A stretch of DNA of 64,000 nt from Acinetobacter calcoaceticus (lineage in GTDB: Bacteria; Pseudomonadota; Gammaproteobacteria; Pseudomonadales; Moraxellaceae), in the NCBI RefSeq assembly GCF_900520355.1, contig NZ_LS999521.1, forward strand, positions 744,001-808,000, in the 5' to 3' direction. Of the stretch, positions 8,783 through 17,476 are shown piece after piece. The notes below the pieces were generated by a model. The model saw nothing but the letters and a program-made list of their open reading frames with translations, was not told the origin of the DNA and did no database searches. Both the position numbers and the translations under genes were made by a program. Within the stretch, counting starts at the first letter, position 1; each line of letters starts with the position of its first letter.

Positions 8783-10090
8783 ATGGATCTATTCCTTAAT
8801 CGTAAATCTTTCGTTATTAAAAGTTTAGCTCTTACAGTTACAGCTTTAATGATGAGTGGGGCACATGCTGCGACTTCCGACAAAGCGGAAATTCAACAGC
8901 TTCGTAAAGAAGTTGAAGCTTTAAAAGCTTTAATTCAACAACAAAGCCAAGTACAGCAACAACAACAGCAAGTACAGCAACAACAGCAAGTTCAATTGGC
9001 TGAAGTTAAGGCACAACCTGTTGCTGCACCAGTTTCACCTTTAGCATCATTAAAATCTAAAGCGGGCGCTGATGTGAACCTATATGGTTTTGTTCGTGGG
9101 GATGCTAACTATATTATCGAAGGTGCAGACAACGACTTTAATGATGTAAGCAAGTCAACTGGTGAAGCGAAAGATAAAATCCGTGCAACAGCTAAAACGA
9201 CACGTCTTGGTTTAGATTTTACTGCTCCAGTAAATGACGCTAAAGTTGGTGGTAAAATCGAAGTCGACTTTGCGGGTACAAATGATGGCTTACGTATTCG
9301 TCATGCTTACTTGACTTATAACAACTGGTTATTCGGTCAAACAACTTCAAACTTCTTATCTAACCATGCACCAGAAATGATCGACTTCTCGACAAACATT
9401 GGTGGTGGTACAAAACGTGTTCCACAAGTGCGTTATAACTTTAAACTTGCTCCAGCAACACAACTATTAGTTTCTGCTGAAGAAGGTGATAGTTCAGGTA
9501 ATGCTAAAGATAAAGATGATAAGTGGGCAACTGATGGTGTCAAATATAGCTTACCTGTATTAACAGCTAAATTAACCCAAGGGTATGCAGGCGGCAAAGG
9601 TTCGGCTTCCGCTCGTGTTTTAGTTGAAAATTATAAATCACAAACTACGGGTGACGACAAAACAGGTTGGGGTGTTGCTGCTGGTACCGACTTTAAAGTA
9701 TCTGATCCTTTAAAACTATTTGCTGATGCTTCATATGTTGTAGGTAATAATACTTACTTATATGGTAGTAACAGTGCTTATGCAGTAGTAAATAACGATA
9801 TTGAACAAAATGAATTTGTAGCGGTACAAGTGGGTGGAACTTATAAAATTTTACCTAACTTACGTTCTACTCTAGCGTATGGTGCACAATTCGCTGATGA
9901 CGGCACTGACTACGCTAAAGCAAATACATCTGCGAATGAAAAAGTTCAACAAGCATGGCTTAATGTGATTTATACACCAGTAAAACCAATTGATTTAGGT
10001 CTGGAGTATGTAAACGGTAAGCGTGATACCTTTGCTGGTAAGTCTTACAAAGATAACCGTGTTGGTTTAATGGCTAAATACAGCTTCTAA
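8783..10090 (+). CDS. DcaP-family trimeric outer-membrane porin
   Basis: Start is ATG 8783, six bases after TAGGAG; the in-frame TTG just before it has no such spacing. The signal peptide runs to GAHA, followed by ATSDKAEIQQLRKEVEALKALIQQQ, a short coiled coil with a Gln-rich tail (about residues 33-75), as in DcaP. From about residue 95 the sequence alternates in beta-barrel style (VNLYGFVRGDANYI) and ends in the outer-membrane signal MAKYSF with terminal Phe. DcaP-like channels take up small dicarboxylates and some beta-lactamase inhibitors. A stem terminator follows. Several dcaP paralogues exist in these genomes, so I give no number. Confidence 0.88.
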   Translation: MDLFLNRKSFVIKSLALTVTALMMSGAHAATSDKAEIQQLRKEVEALKALIQQQSQVQQQQQQVQQQQQVQLAEVKAQPVAAPVSPLASLKSKAGADVNLYGFVRGDANYIIEGADNDFNDVSKSTGEAKDKIRATAKTTRLGLDFTAPVNDAKVGGKIEVDFAGTNDGLRIRHAYLTYNNWLFGQTTSNFLSNHAPEMIDFSTNIGGGTKRVPQVRYNFKLAPATQLLVSAEEGDSSGNAKDKDDKWATDGVKYSLPVLTAKLTQGYAGGKGSASARVLVENYKSQTTGDDKTGWGVAAGTDFKVSDPLKLFADASYVVGNNTYLYGSNSAYAVVNNDIEQNEFVAVQVGGTYKILPNLRSTLAYGAQFADDGTDYAKANTSANEKVQQAWLNVIYTPVKPIDLGLEYVNGKRDTFAGKSYKDNRVGLMAKYSF

Positions 10091-10117
10091 ACCTAGCAAA
10101 AAAATTATGTTTTGAAG

Positions 10118-10150
10118 AGTCGAGGTTCATGTGAATCTCGACTTTTTTCT
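10118..10150 (+). terminator. Terminator of the porin gene
   Basis: AGTCGAGGTTCA pairs with TGAATCTCGACT (one G-U pair) around a two-base centre, followed by TTTTTCTTTTT. Confidence 0.88.
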
Positions 10151-10181
10151 TTTTATATAGAATTTAACAATGAGTATTTCT

Positions 10182-10210
10182 AAAAGCAGCCATTTAGGAC
10201 TGCTTTTTTA
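10182..10210 (+). terminator. Second stem with T run ahead of pmrC
   Basis: Arms AAAAGCAG and CTGCTTTT with a 10-base loop and a T tract. It lies 66 bases before the pmrC ATG, so it may be a backup terminator of the porin or an attenuator-like element of pmrC. Confidence 0.6.
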
Positions 10211-10275
10211 TTTAAGTGATTTTTAAGTTTTAATTTCTAAAGTGAAGCATCATAAAAAGATTGTAGTCGTCCGAG

Positions 10276-11925
10276 ATGCTTAATTTTTTTTCTAAATTAA
10301 GGAATAAACAGATTTCACTGTTTATGTTTAATCTAATTTTAGCTATTTGGTTAGGAGCCATTCTCAATATTGGTTTCTTCCATAGCATTAATCTTTTAAC
10401 TCCATATTTTGGAGTAAAGGCTATTCTGTTCTTGGCTGCTACAGTCATTATTCTTGTCACTGCTTATTATGCTGTTTTACAAATTTTAAATTGGAAATGG
10501 ACTGCTAAATTTATTGCCATTATTTTGGTGATTGTTGGGGGATTTAGCGCATATTTTGTAAATACACTCGGAATAGTGATTTCACCAGATCAAATTCAAA
10601 ATATGGTACAGACCGATGCAGCTGAGATTTCTGACTTAATCTCATTGCGTTTTGGGTGTTGGATAGTTTTTTTAGTAGTTTTACCTATCATTTTCATTTC
10701 TCAAGTAAAGCTTAAAAAAGAAAAAGCATCTCATTTATTGATTAAAAAAGTCGGTTCAATTGTTGCTTCTTTTGCGATTGTCTGTATTTTGCTTTTTACA
10801 TACTATATTGATTTTGCATCTATCTTTCGTGAACATCGTGATTTAAAAGGAATGGTTTCACCACAAAATAGTATTTCATCTTTAATGTCTTACTATCACA
10901 AGATGGCACCTAAGAAGAACTTACCATTAATCCATTATGGTGAAGATGCTCATCAAGTTCAGCAAGTACAAAATAACTTACCTAAATTGATGGTACTCGT
11001 TGTGGGTGAGACAGCCCGCGCTGAAAGTTTTGCATTAAATGGCTATGCCAAAAATACAAATCCAGAGCTTTCTAAACAAGATGTTTTAAATTTTTCTCAG
11101 GTAAGTTCTTGTGGTACGGCCACAGCTGTATCTGTGCCATGTATGTTCTCTGGCATGCCACGTGTTGGCTATGATGAGCAGTTAGCAAGTCATCGTGAAG
11201 GTTTATTAGACATCGCAAAGCGTGCAGGTTATCAAGTGACTTGGATTGATAATAATTCTGGTTGTAAAGGAACTTGTGATCGTGTCGAGCAGTACCAAAT
11301 ACCAGAAAAGTTAAAGCAAAAATGGTGTAAAGATGGCGAATGCTATGATGATATTTTAATTGATAGCTTAAAACAGTATTTGGCTACGATTCCCAAAGAA
11401 GACATGCGCCCACGTCTGATTGTTTTACACCAAGTTGGAAGCCATGGTCCAGCTTATTACAAGCGTGCACCAGCTACATATCAACCATTTAAACCGACTT
11501 GTGATACTAATGCCATACAGGGTTGTTCTCGAACAGAATTACTCAATAGTTATGATGACACGATTGTGTATACAGACCATGTTTTAAGTCAGATGATTAA
11601 TACTTTAAAAGAAGTATCGAATTATCAAACTGGTTTATGGTATTTGTCTGATCACGGCGAATCTACAGGTGAACATGGTTTATATTTACATGGTTCACCT
11701 TATGCAATCGCACCAAGCCAACAGACACATGTACCAATGATGATGTGGTTCTCTGATAGTTGGAAAAGACATAATCTTACTCAAGTGAGTTGTTTAGGCC
11801 AACAGACTAAACAAGCCCTAAGTCAGGATAATTTATTCCCAAGCTTATTAAGTTTGCTAGATGTAAAAACTCAAGTCATCAACCCCCAACTGGATATGTT
11901 GCACTCTTGTGCCCATGTAAATTAA
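10276..11925 (+). CDS. pmrC: Phosphoethanolamine transferase for lipid A
   Basis: The 549-residue EptA-type enzyme has about five N-terminal membrane helices (to residue 180) and a periplasmic sulfatase-fold domain. The catalytic site is visible as VVGETARAESF, with Thr246 as the phosphoethanolamine-accepting nucleophile and Glu245 as a zinc ligand. LSDHGESTGEHG supplies further ligands near residue 460. Cysteines in SSCGTATAVSVPCMF, CKGTC and others fit the family's disulfides. It adds phosphoethanolamine to lipid A phosphates, which lowers polymyxin binding. It is first in pmrCAB, 14 bases before pmrA. An internal ATG at 10324 is an alternative start, but it would shorten the cytoplasmic lead before helix 1. 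Confidence 0.95.
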   Translation: MLNFFSKLRNKQISLFMFNLILAIWLGAILNIGFFHSINLLTPYFGVKAILFLAATVIILVTAYYAVLQILNWKWTAKFIAIILVIVGGFSAYFVNTLGIVISPDQIQNMVQTDAAEISDLISLRFGCWIVFLVVLPIIFISQVKLKKEKASHLLIKKVGSIVASFAIVCILLFTYYIDFASIFREHRDLKGMVSPQNSISSLMSYYHKMAPKKNLPLIHYGEDAHQVQQVQNNLPKLMVLVVGETARAESFALNGYAKNTNPELSKQDVLNFSQVSSCGTATAVSVPCMFSGMPRVGYDEQLASHREGLLDIAKRAGYQVTWIDNNSGCKGTCDRVEQYQIPEKLKQKWCKDGECYDDILIDSLKQYLATIPKEDMRPRLIVLHQVGSHGPAYYKRAPATYQPFKPTCDTNAIQGCSRTELLNSYDDTIVYTDHVLSQMINTLKEVSNYQTGLWYLSDHGESTGEHGLYLHGSPYAIAPSQQTHVPMMMWFSDSWKRHNLTQVSCLGQQTKQALSQDNLFPSLLSLLDVKTQVINPQLDMLHSCAHVN

Positions 11926-11939
11926 AGCGAGCCTGAAAT

Positions 11940-12614
11940 ATGACAAAAATCTTGATGATTGAAGATGATTTTATGATTGCCGAGTCAACAATAACGTTGC
12001 TGCAATATCATCAATTTGAGGTGGAATGGGTCAATAATGGCTTAGATGGTCTGGCTCAATTGGCTAAAAATAAATTCGATTTAATTCTTTTGGACTTAGG
12101 CCTCCCTATGATGGATGGCATGCAGGTCTTAAAGCAAATTCGTCAAAGAGCTGCAACGCCAGTGTTAATTATTTCAGCACGAGATCAATTACAAAACCGT
12201 GTTGATGGATTAAACAACGGAGCAGATGATTACCTGATAAAACCTTACGAATTTGATGAGCTATTGGCTCGTATCCATGCTTTATTACGCCGTAGTGGAG
12301 TAGAGGCTCAGCTTGCGAATCAGGACCAGTTATTACAGAGTGGTGACTTGGTTTTAAATGTTGAACTACATATTGCAACCTTTAAAGGTCAACGGATTGA
12401 TTTGTCGAACCGTGAATGGGCGATTCTTATTCCTTTGATGAACCACCCAAATAAAATCTTTTCTAAAGCAAATCTTGAAGATAAGTTATATGATTTCGAT
12501 AGTGATGTGACTAGTAATACCATCGAAGTATATGTGCATCACTTGAGAGCTAAACTTGGGAAAGACTTTATTCGAACTATTCGGGGATTGGGTTACCGTT
12601 TAGGACAATCATAG
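11940..12614 (+). CDS. pmrA: Response regulator PmrA (OmpR family)
   Basis: The 224-residue protein has a receiver domain at 1-115, with acidic pocket Glu8/Asp9/Asp10 and phospho-acceptor Asp52 in LLDLGLP, and the switch Lys in YLIKPYEFDEL. A winged-helix DNA-binding domain (about 125-222) ends IRTIRGLGYRLG. Phosphorylated PmrA activates pmrCAB. Changes in this gene are an established route to colistin resistance in Acinetobacter. By eye the receiver is intact. Asn44 and the GLNNGADD segment differ from the A. baumannii sequence I remember, which looks like species divergence more than a resistance change. Confidence 0.96.
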   Translation: MTKILMIEDDFMIAESTITLLQYHQFEVEWVNNGLDGLAQLAKNKFDLILLDLGLPMMDGMQVLKQIRQRAATPVLIISARDQLQNRVDGLNNGADDYLIKPYEFDELLARIHALLRRSGVEAQLANQDQLLQSGDLVLNVELHIATFKGQRIDLSNREWAILIPLMNHPNKIFSKANLEDKLYDFDSDVTSNTIEVYVHHLRAKLGKDFIRTIRGLGYRLGQS

Positions 12615-12638
12615 CTTAAGTTGTGGAACTTTATAAAA

Positions 12639-13973
12639 GTGCATTATTCATTAAAAAAACGACTGATTTGGGGCACCTCAATTTTCAGTATCATTTTAGG
12701 TTGTATATTAATTTTTAGTGCCTATAAGGTTGCGCTTCAAGAAGTTGACGAAATTTTAGATACTCAAATGCGTTATTTGGCAGAAAGAACAGCTGAATAT
12801 CCCTTAAAAACGGTAAGTAGTAAGTTTGATTTTCATAAAACCTATCATGAAGAAGATTTATTTGTAGATATCTGGGCGTATAAAGATCAAGCTCATTTAT
12901 CGCACCATTTACATTTATTGGTTCCACCTGTTGCACAAGCTGGCTTTTATTCGCATAAAACCAACCAAGGTTTAATTCGTACCTATGTTCTGCCTTTAAA
13001 AGATTATCAGATCCAGATTAGCCAACAAGAAAAGGTCCGTGAGGCTTTTGCTTGGGAACTTGCGGGGAGTATGTTTGTTCCCTATTTAATTATTTTGCCA
13101 TTTGCCATTTTTGCTTTAGCCGCGATTATTCGTCGAGGTCTCAAGCCGATTGATGATTTTAAAAATGAACTGACACACCGCGATTCAGAAGAACTGACGC
13201 CTATTGAAGTTGCGGACTATCCTCAAGAGTTATTGCCAACCATTGATGAAATGAACCGTTTATTTGAGCGTATATCTAAGGCTCAAATGGAGCAAAAACA
13301 GTTTATTGCAGATGCTGCACATGAACTCCGAACTCCTGTCACAGCTCTAAATTTACAAACTAAAATTTTAATCAGTCAACTTCCTGAACATGAGTCTTTG
13401 CAAAATCTGAGTAAAGGGTTGGCGCGTATTCAGCATCTGGTCACTCAGCTTTTAGCTTTGGCAAAGCAAGATGTGTCCTTGAGTGTGATTGAACCAACCA
13501 AATATTTTCAGCTTAATGATGTCGCTTTGAACTGTGTTGAACAGCTTGTTAATTTAGCCATGCAAAAAGAGATTGATTTAGGACTGGTTCGTAATGAACC
13601 TATTGAAATGCATAGTGTTGAACCGACAGTACATTCTATTATTTTTAATTTAATTGATAATGCAATCAAATATACGCCCCACCAAGGTGTAATTAATATT
13701 TCAGTTTTTACAGATATAGATGGCTATGCGTGTATTCAAATTGAAGATAGCGGTGCGGGGATTGACCCTGAACAGTACGATAAAGTGTTAAAACGTTTTT
13801 ATCGTGTACATCACCATCTGGAAGTGGGGAGTGGTTTAGGTTTATCTATTGTTGATCGTGCAACTCAACGTTTAGGTGGAACTTTGTCGCTAGATCGAAG
13901 TTTAGAGCTTGGTGGACTTTCGGTTTTGGTTAAACTACCTAAGATTCTACATATTCATGAAACAAGAACTTGA
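12639..13973 (+). CDS. pmrB: Sensor histidine kinase PmrB
   Basis: I use GTG 12639, giving 444 residues starting (M)HYSLKKRLIWG, the length familiar for Acinetobacter PmrB. TTG 12621 would add six residues. Two membrane helices (about 10-30 and 142-163) flank a periplasmic sensor of about 110 residues, followed by a HAMP region and the phospho-acceptor His228 in ADAAHELRTPVTAL. The ATP-binding domain has the N box NLIDNAIKYTPH, G1 EDSGAGIDPEQ and G2 GSGLGLSIV. It senses low pH, Fe3+ and similar signals and phosphorylates PmrA. Its last codons form one arm of a palindrome shared with the convergent PAP2 gene. Confidence 0.95.
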   Translation: MHYSLKKRLIWGTSIFSIILGCILIFSAYKVALQEVDEILDTQMRYLAERTAEYPLKTVSSKFDFHKTYHEEDLFVDIWAYKDQAHLSHHLHLLVPPVAQAGFYSHKTNQGLIRTYVLPLKDYQIQISQQEKVREAFAWELAGSMFVPYLIILPFAIFALAAIIRRGLKPIDDFKNELTHRDSEELTPIEVADYPQELLPTIDEMNRLFERISKAQMEQKQFIADAAHELRTPVTALNLQTKILISQLPEHESLQNLSKGLARIQHLVTQLLALAKQDVSLSVIEPTKYFQLNDVALNCVEQLVNLAMQKEIDLGLVRNEPIEMHSVEPTVHSIIFNLIDNAIKYTPHQGVINISVFTDIDGYACIQIEDSGAGIDPEQYDKVLKRFYRVHHHLEVGSGLGLSIVDRATQRLGGTLSLDRSLELGGLSVLVKLPKILHIHETRT

Positions 13974-13991
13974 TTTATACAAGTTCTTGTT
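13961..13991. terminator. Bidirectional terminator made from the coding ends of pmrB and the PAP2 gene
   Basis: Arms AACAAGAACTTG (13961-13972) and CAAGTTCTTGTT (13980-13991) are perfect 12-base complements around a 7-base AT loop. The stops of pmrB (13971-13973) and of the convergent gene (13975-13977) lie in and beside the hairpin, so the arms encode the last residues of both proteins. The following T runs are short. Confidence 0.6.
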
Positions 13992-14670
13992 TGATTCGTT
14001 TTTCAAATTCCAAGCGATGAATAAAAATCGCATAAAGTAAGATATTTACTGCCCAAATGACCCAAGCTGTCCATAAATTATGGCTAAGAAAATGAGCTCC
14101 ACGCATCATTTGTCCCCAACCCATCAGAAAGCCTAAGATGATGCCTGCGATAAGATAAAAATAGGCATGTTTAGGTCGCTCAAGACGATAAACAAAATAA
14201 CCTGTCATTAAGATGAAACCAGCACTTGCATGACCGCCCGGAAAACAGTGTCCATGCTTGGCGGTAAAATCCCATACATATCCTAAATTGGTAGGATGAA
14301 CCATATTCCAAGGGCAAGCATACGCAGTTTGTGATTTTAATATGCCGACAATACTGCTACCTAACATACTCACAAAAACCATATAGCCATATTGCCAGCG
14401 ATAAAGCTTCAATTTTTCTACTTTGAATGACGCAATCCACAGACCTAAAAAGATGACATAAACAGTGGTAATGATTTGTTTTACGATTTCATGGTTAAGG
14501 CGTACAAGATACCAATTGTCCCGATTGAAAAAATGACCTGTTGAATCCATCCAAGGCTGGATAAGGTACATATCAATTTTTCCGCCGACTGGAAAAACGA
14601 TTAAAAGCAGAAAAAAACTTAAAAAAAGCAAGATAAGATTAATTTGGAAAAAACGTTTTTGCTTAGTCAT
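13975..14670 (-). CDS. PAP2-family membrane phosphatase
   Basis: The 231-residue protein has about five or six membrane helices. The PAP2 catalytic motifs are KSQTAYACPW (motif 1, with Cys-Pro where classic members have Arg-Pro), CFPGGHASAGF (motif 2 with the proton-donor His) and RGAHFLSHNLWTA (motif 3, nucleophile His; Asn-Leu-Trp replaces the usual distal Asp). This Cys-Pro-Trp variant is a recognised subgroup of PAP2 enzymes. They dephosphorylate lipid phosphates at the outer face of the inner membrane. Placement tail-to-tail with pmrCAB suggests, but does not prove, a role in lipid A or undecaprenyl phosphate metabolism. Confidence 0.85.
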   Translation of the reverse strand: MTKQKRFFQINLILLFLSFFLLLIVFPVGGKIDMYLIQPWMDSTGHFFNRDNWYLVRLNHEIVKQIITTVYVIFLGLWIASFKVEKLKLYRWQYGYMVFVSMLGSSIVGILKSQTAYACPWNMVHPTNLGYVWDFTAKHGHCFPGGHASAGFILMTGYFVYRLERPKHAYFYLIAGIILGFLMGWGQMMRGAHFLSHNLWTAWVIWAVNILLYAIFIHRLEFEKRIKQELV

Positions 14671-14981
14671 TCTGATGAAATATCAATCGACAATGGATGC
14701 GACTAATTACATAAAATTAAGCTTAAATTGCTCTTAAACTTAATTTAATTTCGTGACAAAAATGATGAATGGGTGTGTCCATTCACAACCTGTTGAGCAT
14801 AAGAAGTTTAAAGTTTTTGCAATTTGTTTGGATGATAATAAATAGGGAACAGGTTTTGTGAATGGAAATGGTTTTGGTCTTGCGTAGCTTTAGACGCTAC
14901 TCATGCCGAAACAAAAGTAACGTAATTGGCTGATGTTATTTGTTATTACAGAAGAAAAGACTCTGTCGTGCCTACACAGAA
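14671..14981. other. Intergenic region between amtB and the PAP2 gene
   Basis: The 311-base gap holds a candidate stem: GTTTTGG (about 14870) pairs with CCGAAAC (about 14909), enclosing GTAGC and GCTAC around TTTAGAC. The first 19 bases of this block, GGTTTTGGTCTTGCgtAGC, recur near 8.63 kb. No ORF is supported. Confidence 0.45.
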
Positions 14982-16199
14982 TTAAAACATACCTTCTTCT
15001 GAGTTAGCAGAAATTTTATGAATGGATAAATCTGCACCACGGAACTCATCTTCTTGCGATAAACGAATGCCAATGGTCGCTTTAAGTAAGCCGTACACAA
15101 TAAAGCCGCCAGCAAGTGCAATGGCAATTGCAAGTGTTGTACCAATGAGTTGCGAGATGAAAGACACACCGCCTAAACCACCAAGCCATTGTTGACCAAA
15201 TAGACCTACTGCAATGCCACCAAATGCACCACACACGCCATGTAAAGGCCATACCCCAAGCACATCATCAACTTTAAGTTTGTTTTGAGTATAGGTAAAT
15301 AAATACACAAACATCGCACCAGCTGCACCACCAATAACAAGCGCGCTGATTGGATGAACAATGTCAGATCCTGCACAAATTGCCACTAAACCTGCAAGTG
15401 GGCCGTTGTGTAAGAAACCCGGGTCATTTTTTCCAATCGCATTTGCTGTAATGGTTCCGCCGACCATTGCCATGAGTGAGTTAATTGCGACTAGACCAGA
15501 AATAGCATCAACACGCTGAGCACTCATCACATTAAAGCCAAACCAGCCTACAATTAAAATCCATGAACCGAGCGCCAAAAATGGAATAGAAGATGGCGGA
15601 TGAGCACTTACGCGACCATCTTTCTTATAACGACCAGAACGCGCACCCAATAAAATTACGGCAGCAAGTGCAATCCAACCACCCATGGCGTGGACAACGA
15701 CTGAACCAGCAAAGTCATGAAAAGCTGCGCCAAAGGTTATTTCTAACCATTTTTGTAGGCCGTAGTTACCGTTCCAAACCATGCCTTCGAAAAATGGATA
15801 AACCAGTGCAACTAAAGCGAGTGTTGCAATGGCTTGAGAACGCATTTTTGCGCGCTCCGCAATGCCACCTGAAATAATGGCAGGAATTGCAGCAGCAAAA
15901 GTGAGTAAAAAGAAACAACGCATGAGGTTGTAGCCATGATCACCAGATAAAACCGTACTATCATGGAAGAAATGCTGGCCATAAGAAATGTAGTAGCCAA
16001 CAAAGAAATATGCGATTGCAGAAAGGGCAAAGTCAGTCAGAATCTTACTCAGTGCATTCACCTGATTTTTATGGCGAACTGTACCAAGTTCCAAGAATGC
16101 AAAACCTGCGTGCATGGCAAGAACCAAAACAGCACCAAGTAATAAGAAAAATAGATCTACATTTTGCATAGCATGCTCGAAAAAAGTGCTAAATTCCAT
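14982..16199 (-). CDS. amtB: Ammonium transporter
   Basis: The 405-residue protein has 11 predicted membrane helices of the Amt/MEP/Rh fold and no cleavable signal. Pore residues are visible: FHDFAGSVVVHAMGG carries the conserved Asp and the first of the twin pore histidines, and VWPLHGVCGAFGG the second. The trimeric channel passes ammonium into the cytoplasm. Unlike the usual glnK-amtB pair, no PII gene adjoins it. Three half-sites like those bound by NtrC lie upstream (16226-16354), consistent with induction under nitrogen limitation. Confidence 0.93.
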   Translation of the reverse strand: MEFSTFFEHAMQNVDLFFLLLGAVLVLAMHAGFAFLELGTVRHKNQVNALSKILTDFALSAIAYFFVGYYISYGQHFFHDSTVLSGDHGYNLMRCFFLLTFAAAIPAIISGGIAERAKMRSQAIATLALVALVYPFFEGMVWNGNYGLQKWLEITFGAAFHDFAGSVVVHAMGGWIALAAVILLGARSGRYKKDGRVSAHPPSSIPFLALGSWILIVGWFGFNVMSAQRVDAISGLVAINSLMAMVGGTITANAIGKNDPGFLHNGPLAGLVAICAGSDIVHPISALVIGGAAGAMFVYLFTYTQNKLKVDDVLGVWPLHGVCGAFGGIAVGLFGQQWLGGLGGVSFISQLIGTTLAIAIALAGGFIVYGLLKATIGIRLSQEDEFRGADLSIHKISANSEEGMF

Positions 16200-16225
16200 T
16201 TTGGAACAAATCTGGGTCTGTAAAT

Positions 16226-16354
16226 TGCACCAAAATAGATTTAAGGAATCTAAAAACCTAAGTTTGTCGAAACAAACTCAATTGCATAAAAGTGAATATG
16301 CAATAAGCGCACCAATTTAGATGTGGTAATAGTTTTTTGGCGACAAATGGTGCG
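16226..16354 (-). promoter_or_regulatory. Candidate NtrC half-sites upstream of amtB
   Basis: TGCACCA at 16226-16232, CGCACCA at 16308-16314 and TGGTGCG at 16348-16354 each match half of the NtrC consensus TGCACY-N5-GGTGCA. The last two form an inverted pair with 33 bases between them. I could not find a convincing sigma-54 -24/-12 element, so this is tentative. Confidence 0.35.
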
Positions 16355-16473
16355 TTGATTTAATCAAGATAGAGCAGTTATGGCTCTTTTTATGTTACAA
16401 GTCATCTAATACGCTCGCAAATTGACCTGAAATAGTTCGTTATTAAAATTTAAAAGAGTGGTTTGTATTTGAA

Positions 16474-17358
16474 TTAATGATCTGACCAGACCGATTGAGC
16501 AACTTCAATAAATGCTTTCACGGCTGGACTCATATGCTTTTTATTTTTCACTGCGAGTCCAATAGAACGTTTAAGGTTCGGTTTAAAAGGGCGCTTCACT
16601 ACATTTGGATAGAGTGAGAGCAATTCTTTGGTAATCACCATATCAGACACAATCGAAACGCCTAACTGGTTATGTACCATGCTAACGATACTTAGAATTT
16701 GTGAAACATAAAATTTGATGTCTGGTTTCACATTAAAGTTTTTTAAAATTAATTCGACCTGATGTCTACTACCTGCCATTGTCATGATAAAAGGGCAGTT
16801 TTCTAGCTGTGCTGGATCAATATAGAGTTGTTGTGCGAGCGGATATTGGTTGGGAATTAAGGCCACGAAACGGTCTTCAATTAAAGGGAAAGTATCGAAT
16901 CGCTCATCTGGCATAATCAACAAACCAACCTCGATGCGCCGTTCTAATAACCACTGAGCAACTTCTTTATCCTCACCTTCATCAATATAAATTTCGATTT
17001 TAGGGTAGCGCTGCCGAAAGCTTTCTAAAATTTCAGGCAATAGATAAATAGATGATGATGCCCCAAAAGACCCAATGCGTAATGTGCCTTCATTTAACCC
17101 ATGGATCGCAGCCACTTCTTTTTCTAAAGTGTTTGAAATACTCAATAGCTCTTTTACATGAGTCAATAACTGCTGACCTGTTGTAGTCAGCTCAATATCA
17201 CTTTGGTTTCTTGAAATGAGGTTAATGCCCCATTGTTGTTCTAATGACTTAAGCGCATGAGAAACTGCCGATTGTGAAATTCCCAGCTTTTCTGCTGTTG
17301 CAGTAAAACTTTTTAGTTCAGCAATGAGTGCAAAAATTTCAAGCTGGGTAAATGTCAT
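16474..17358 (-). CDS. LysR-family transcriptional regulator
   Basis: The 294-residue protein has the N-terminal winged helix typical of LysR regulators (FALIAELKSFTATAEKLGISQSAVSHALKSLEQ split over residues 9-42, then LISRNQ), a linker helix, and a periplasmic-binding-protein-like effector domain from about residue 92 (GTLRIGSFGASS). It is divergent from an AEC-family carrier, with only about 120 bases between start codons, so the carrier is its likely target. Repeated ATGAGT half-sites lie between them. The effector is unknown. Confidence 0.93.
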   Translation of the reverse strand: MTFTQLEIFALIAELKSFTATAEKLGISQSAVSHALKSLEQQWGINLISRNQSDIELTTTGQQLLTHVKELLSISNTLEKEVAAIHGLNEGTLRIGSFGASSSIYLLPEILESFRQRYPKIEIYIDEGEDKEVAQWLLERRIEVGLLIMPDERFDTFPLIEDRFVALIPNQYPLAQQLYIDPAQLENCPFIMTMAGSRHQVELILKNFNVKPDIKFYVSQILSIVSMVHNQLGVSIVSDMVITKELLSLYPNVVKRPFKPNLKRSIGLAVKNKKHMSPAVKAFIEVAQSVWSDH

Positions 17359-17370
17359 GTTGTACTTATT

Positions 17371-17422
17371 ATGAGTAAAAACTCATTTTATCATGAGTTT
17401 TCATTATCTTTAATATATGAGT
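17371..17422. promoter_or_regulatory. LysR-type operator: four ATGAGT half-sites
   Basis: ATGAGT at 17371-17376 and ACTCAT at 17381-17386 form a dyad with a 4-base centre that fits the T-N11-A LysR box. Further ATGAGT copies lie at 17393-17398 and 17417-17422. The cluster starts 12 bases upstream of the regulator's ATG, consistent with autoregulation and control of the divergent carrier. Confidence 0.7.
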
Positions 17423-17476
17423 AAGCCAAGGTAATTGTCAACACAGCAAGCCCTTCAACCAAACTCGAGTAAAGAA

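Noticed and set aside
11940..13973. Colistin-resistance change in pmrAB
   Set aside because: Residue differences from A. baumannii are scattered and look like species divergence; without the strain's own wild-type reference no resistance change can be claimed.
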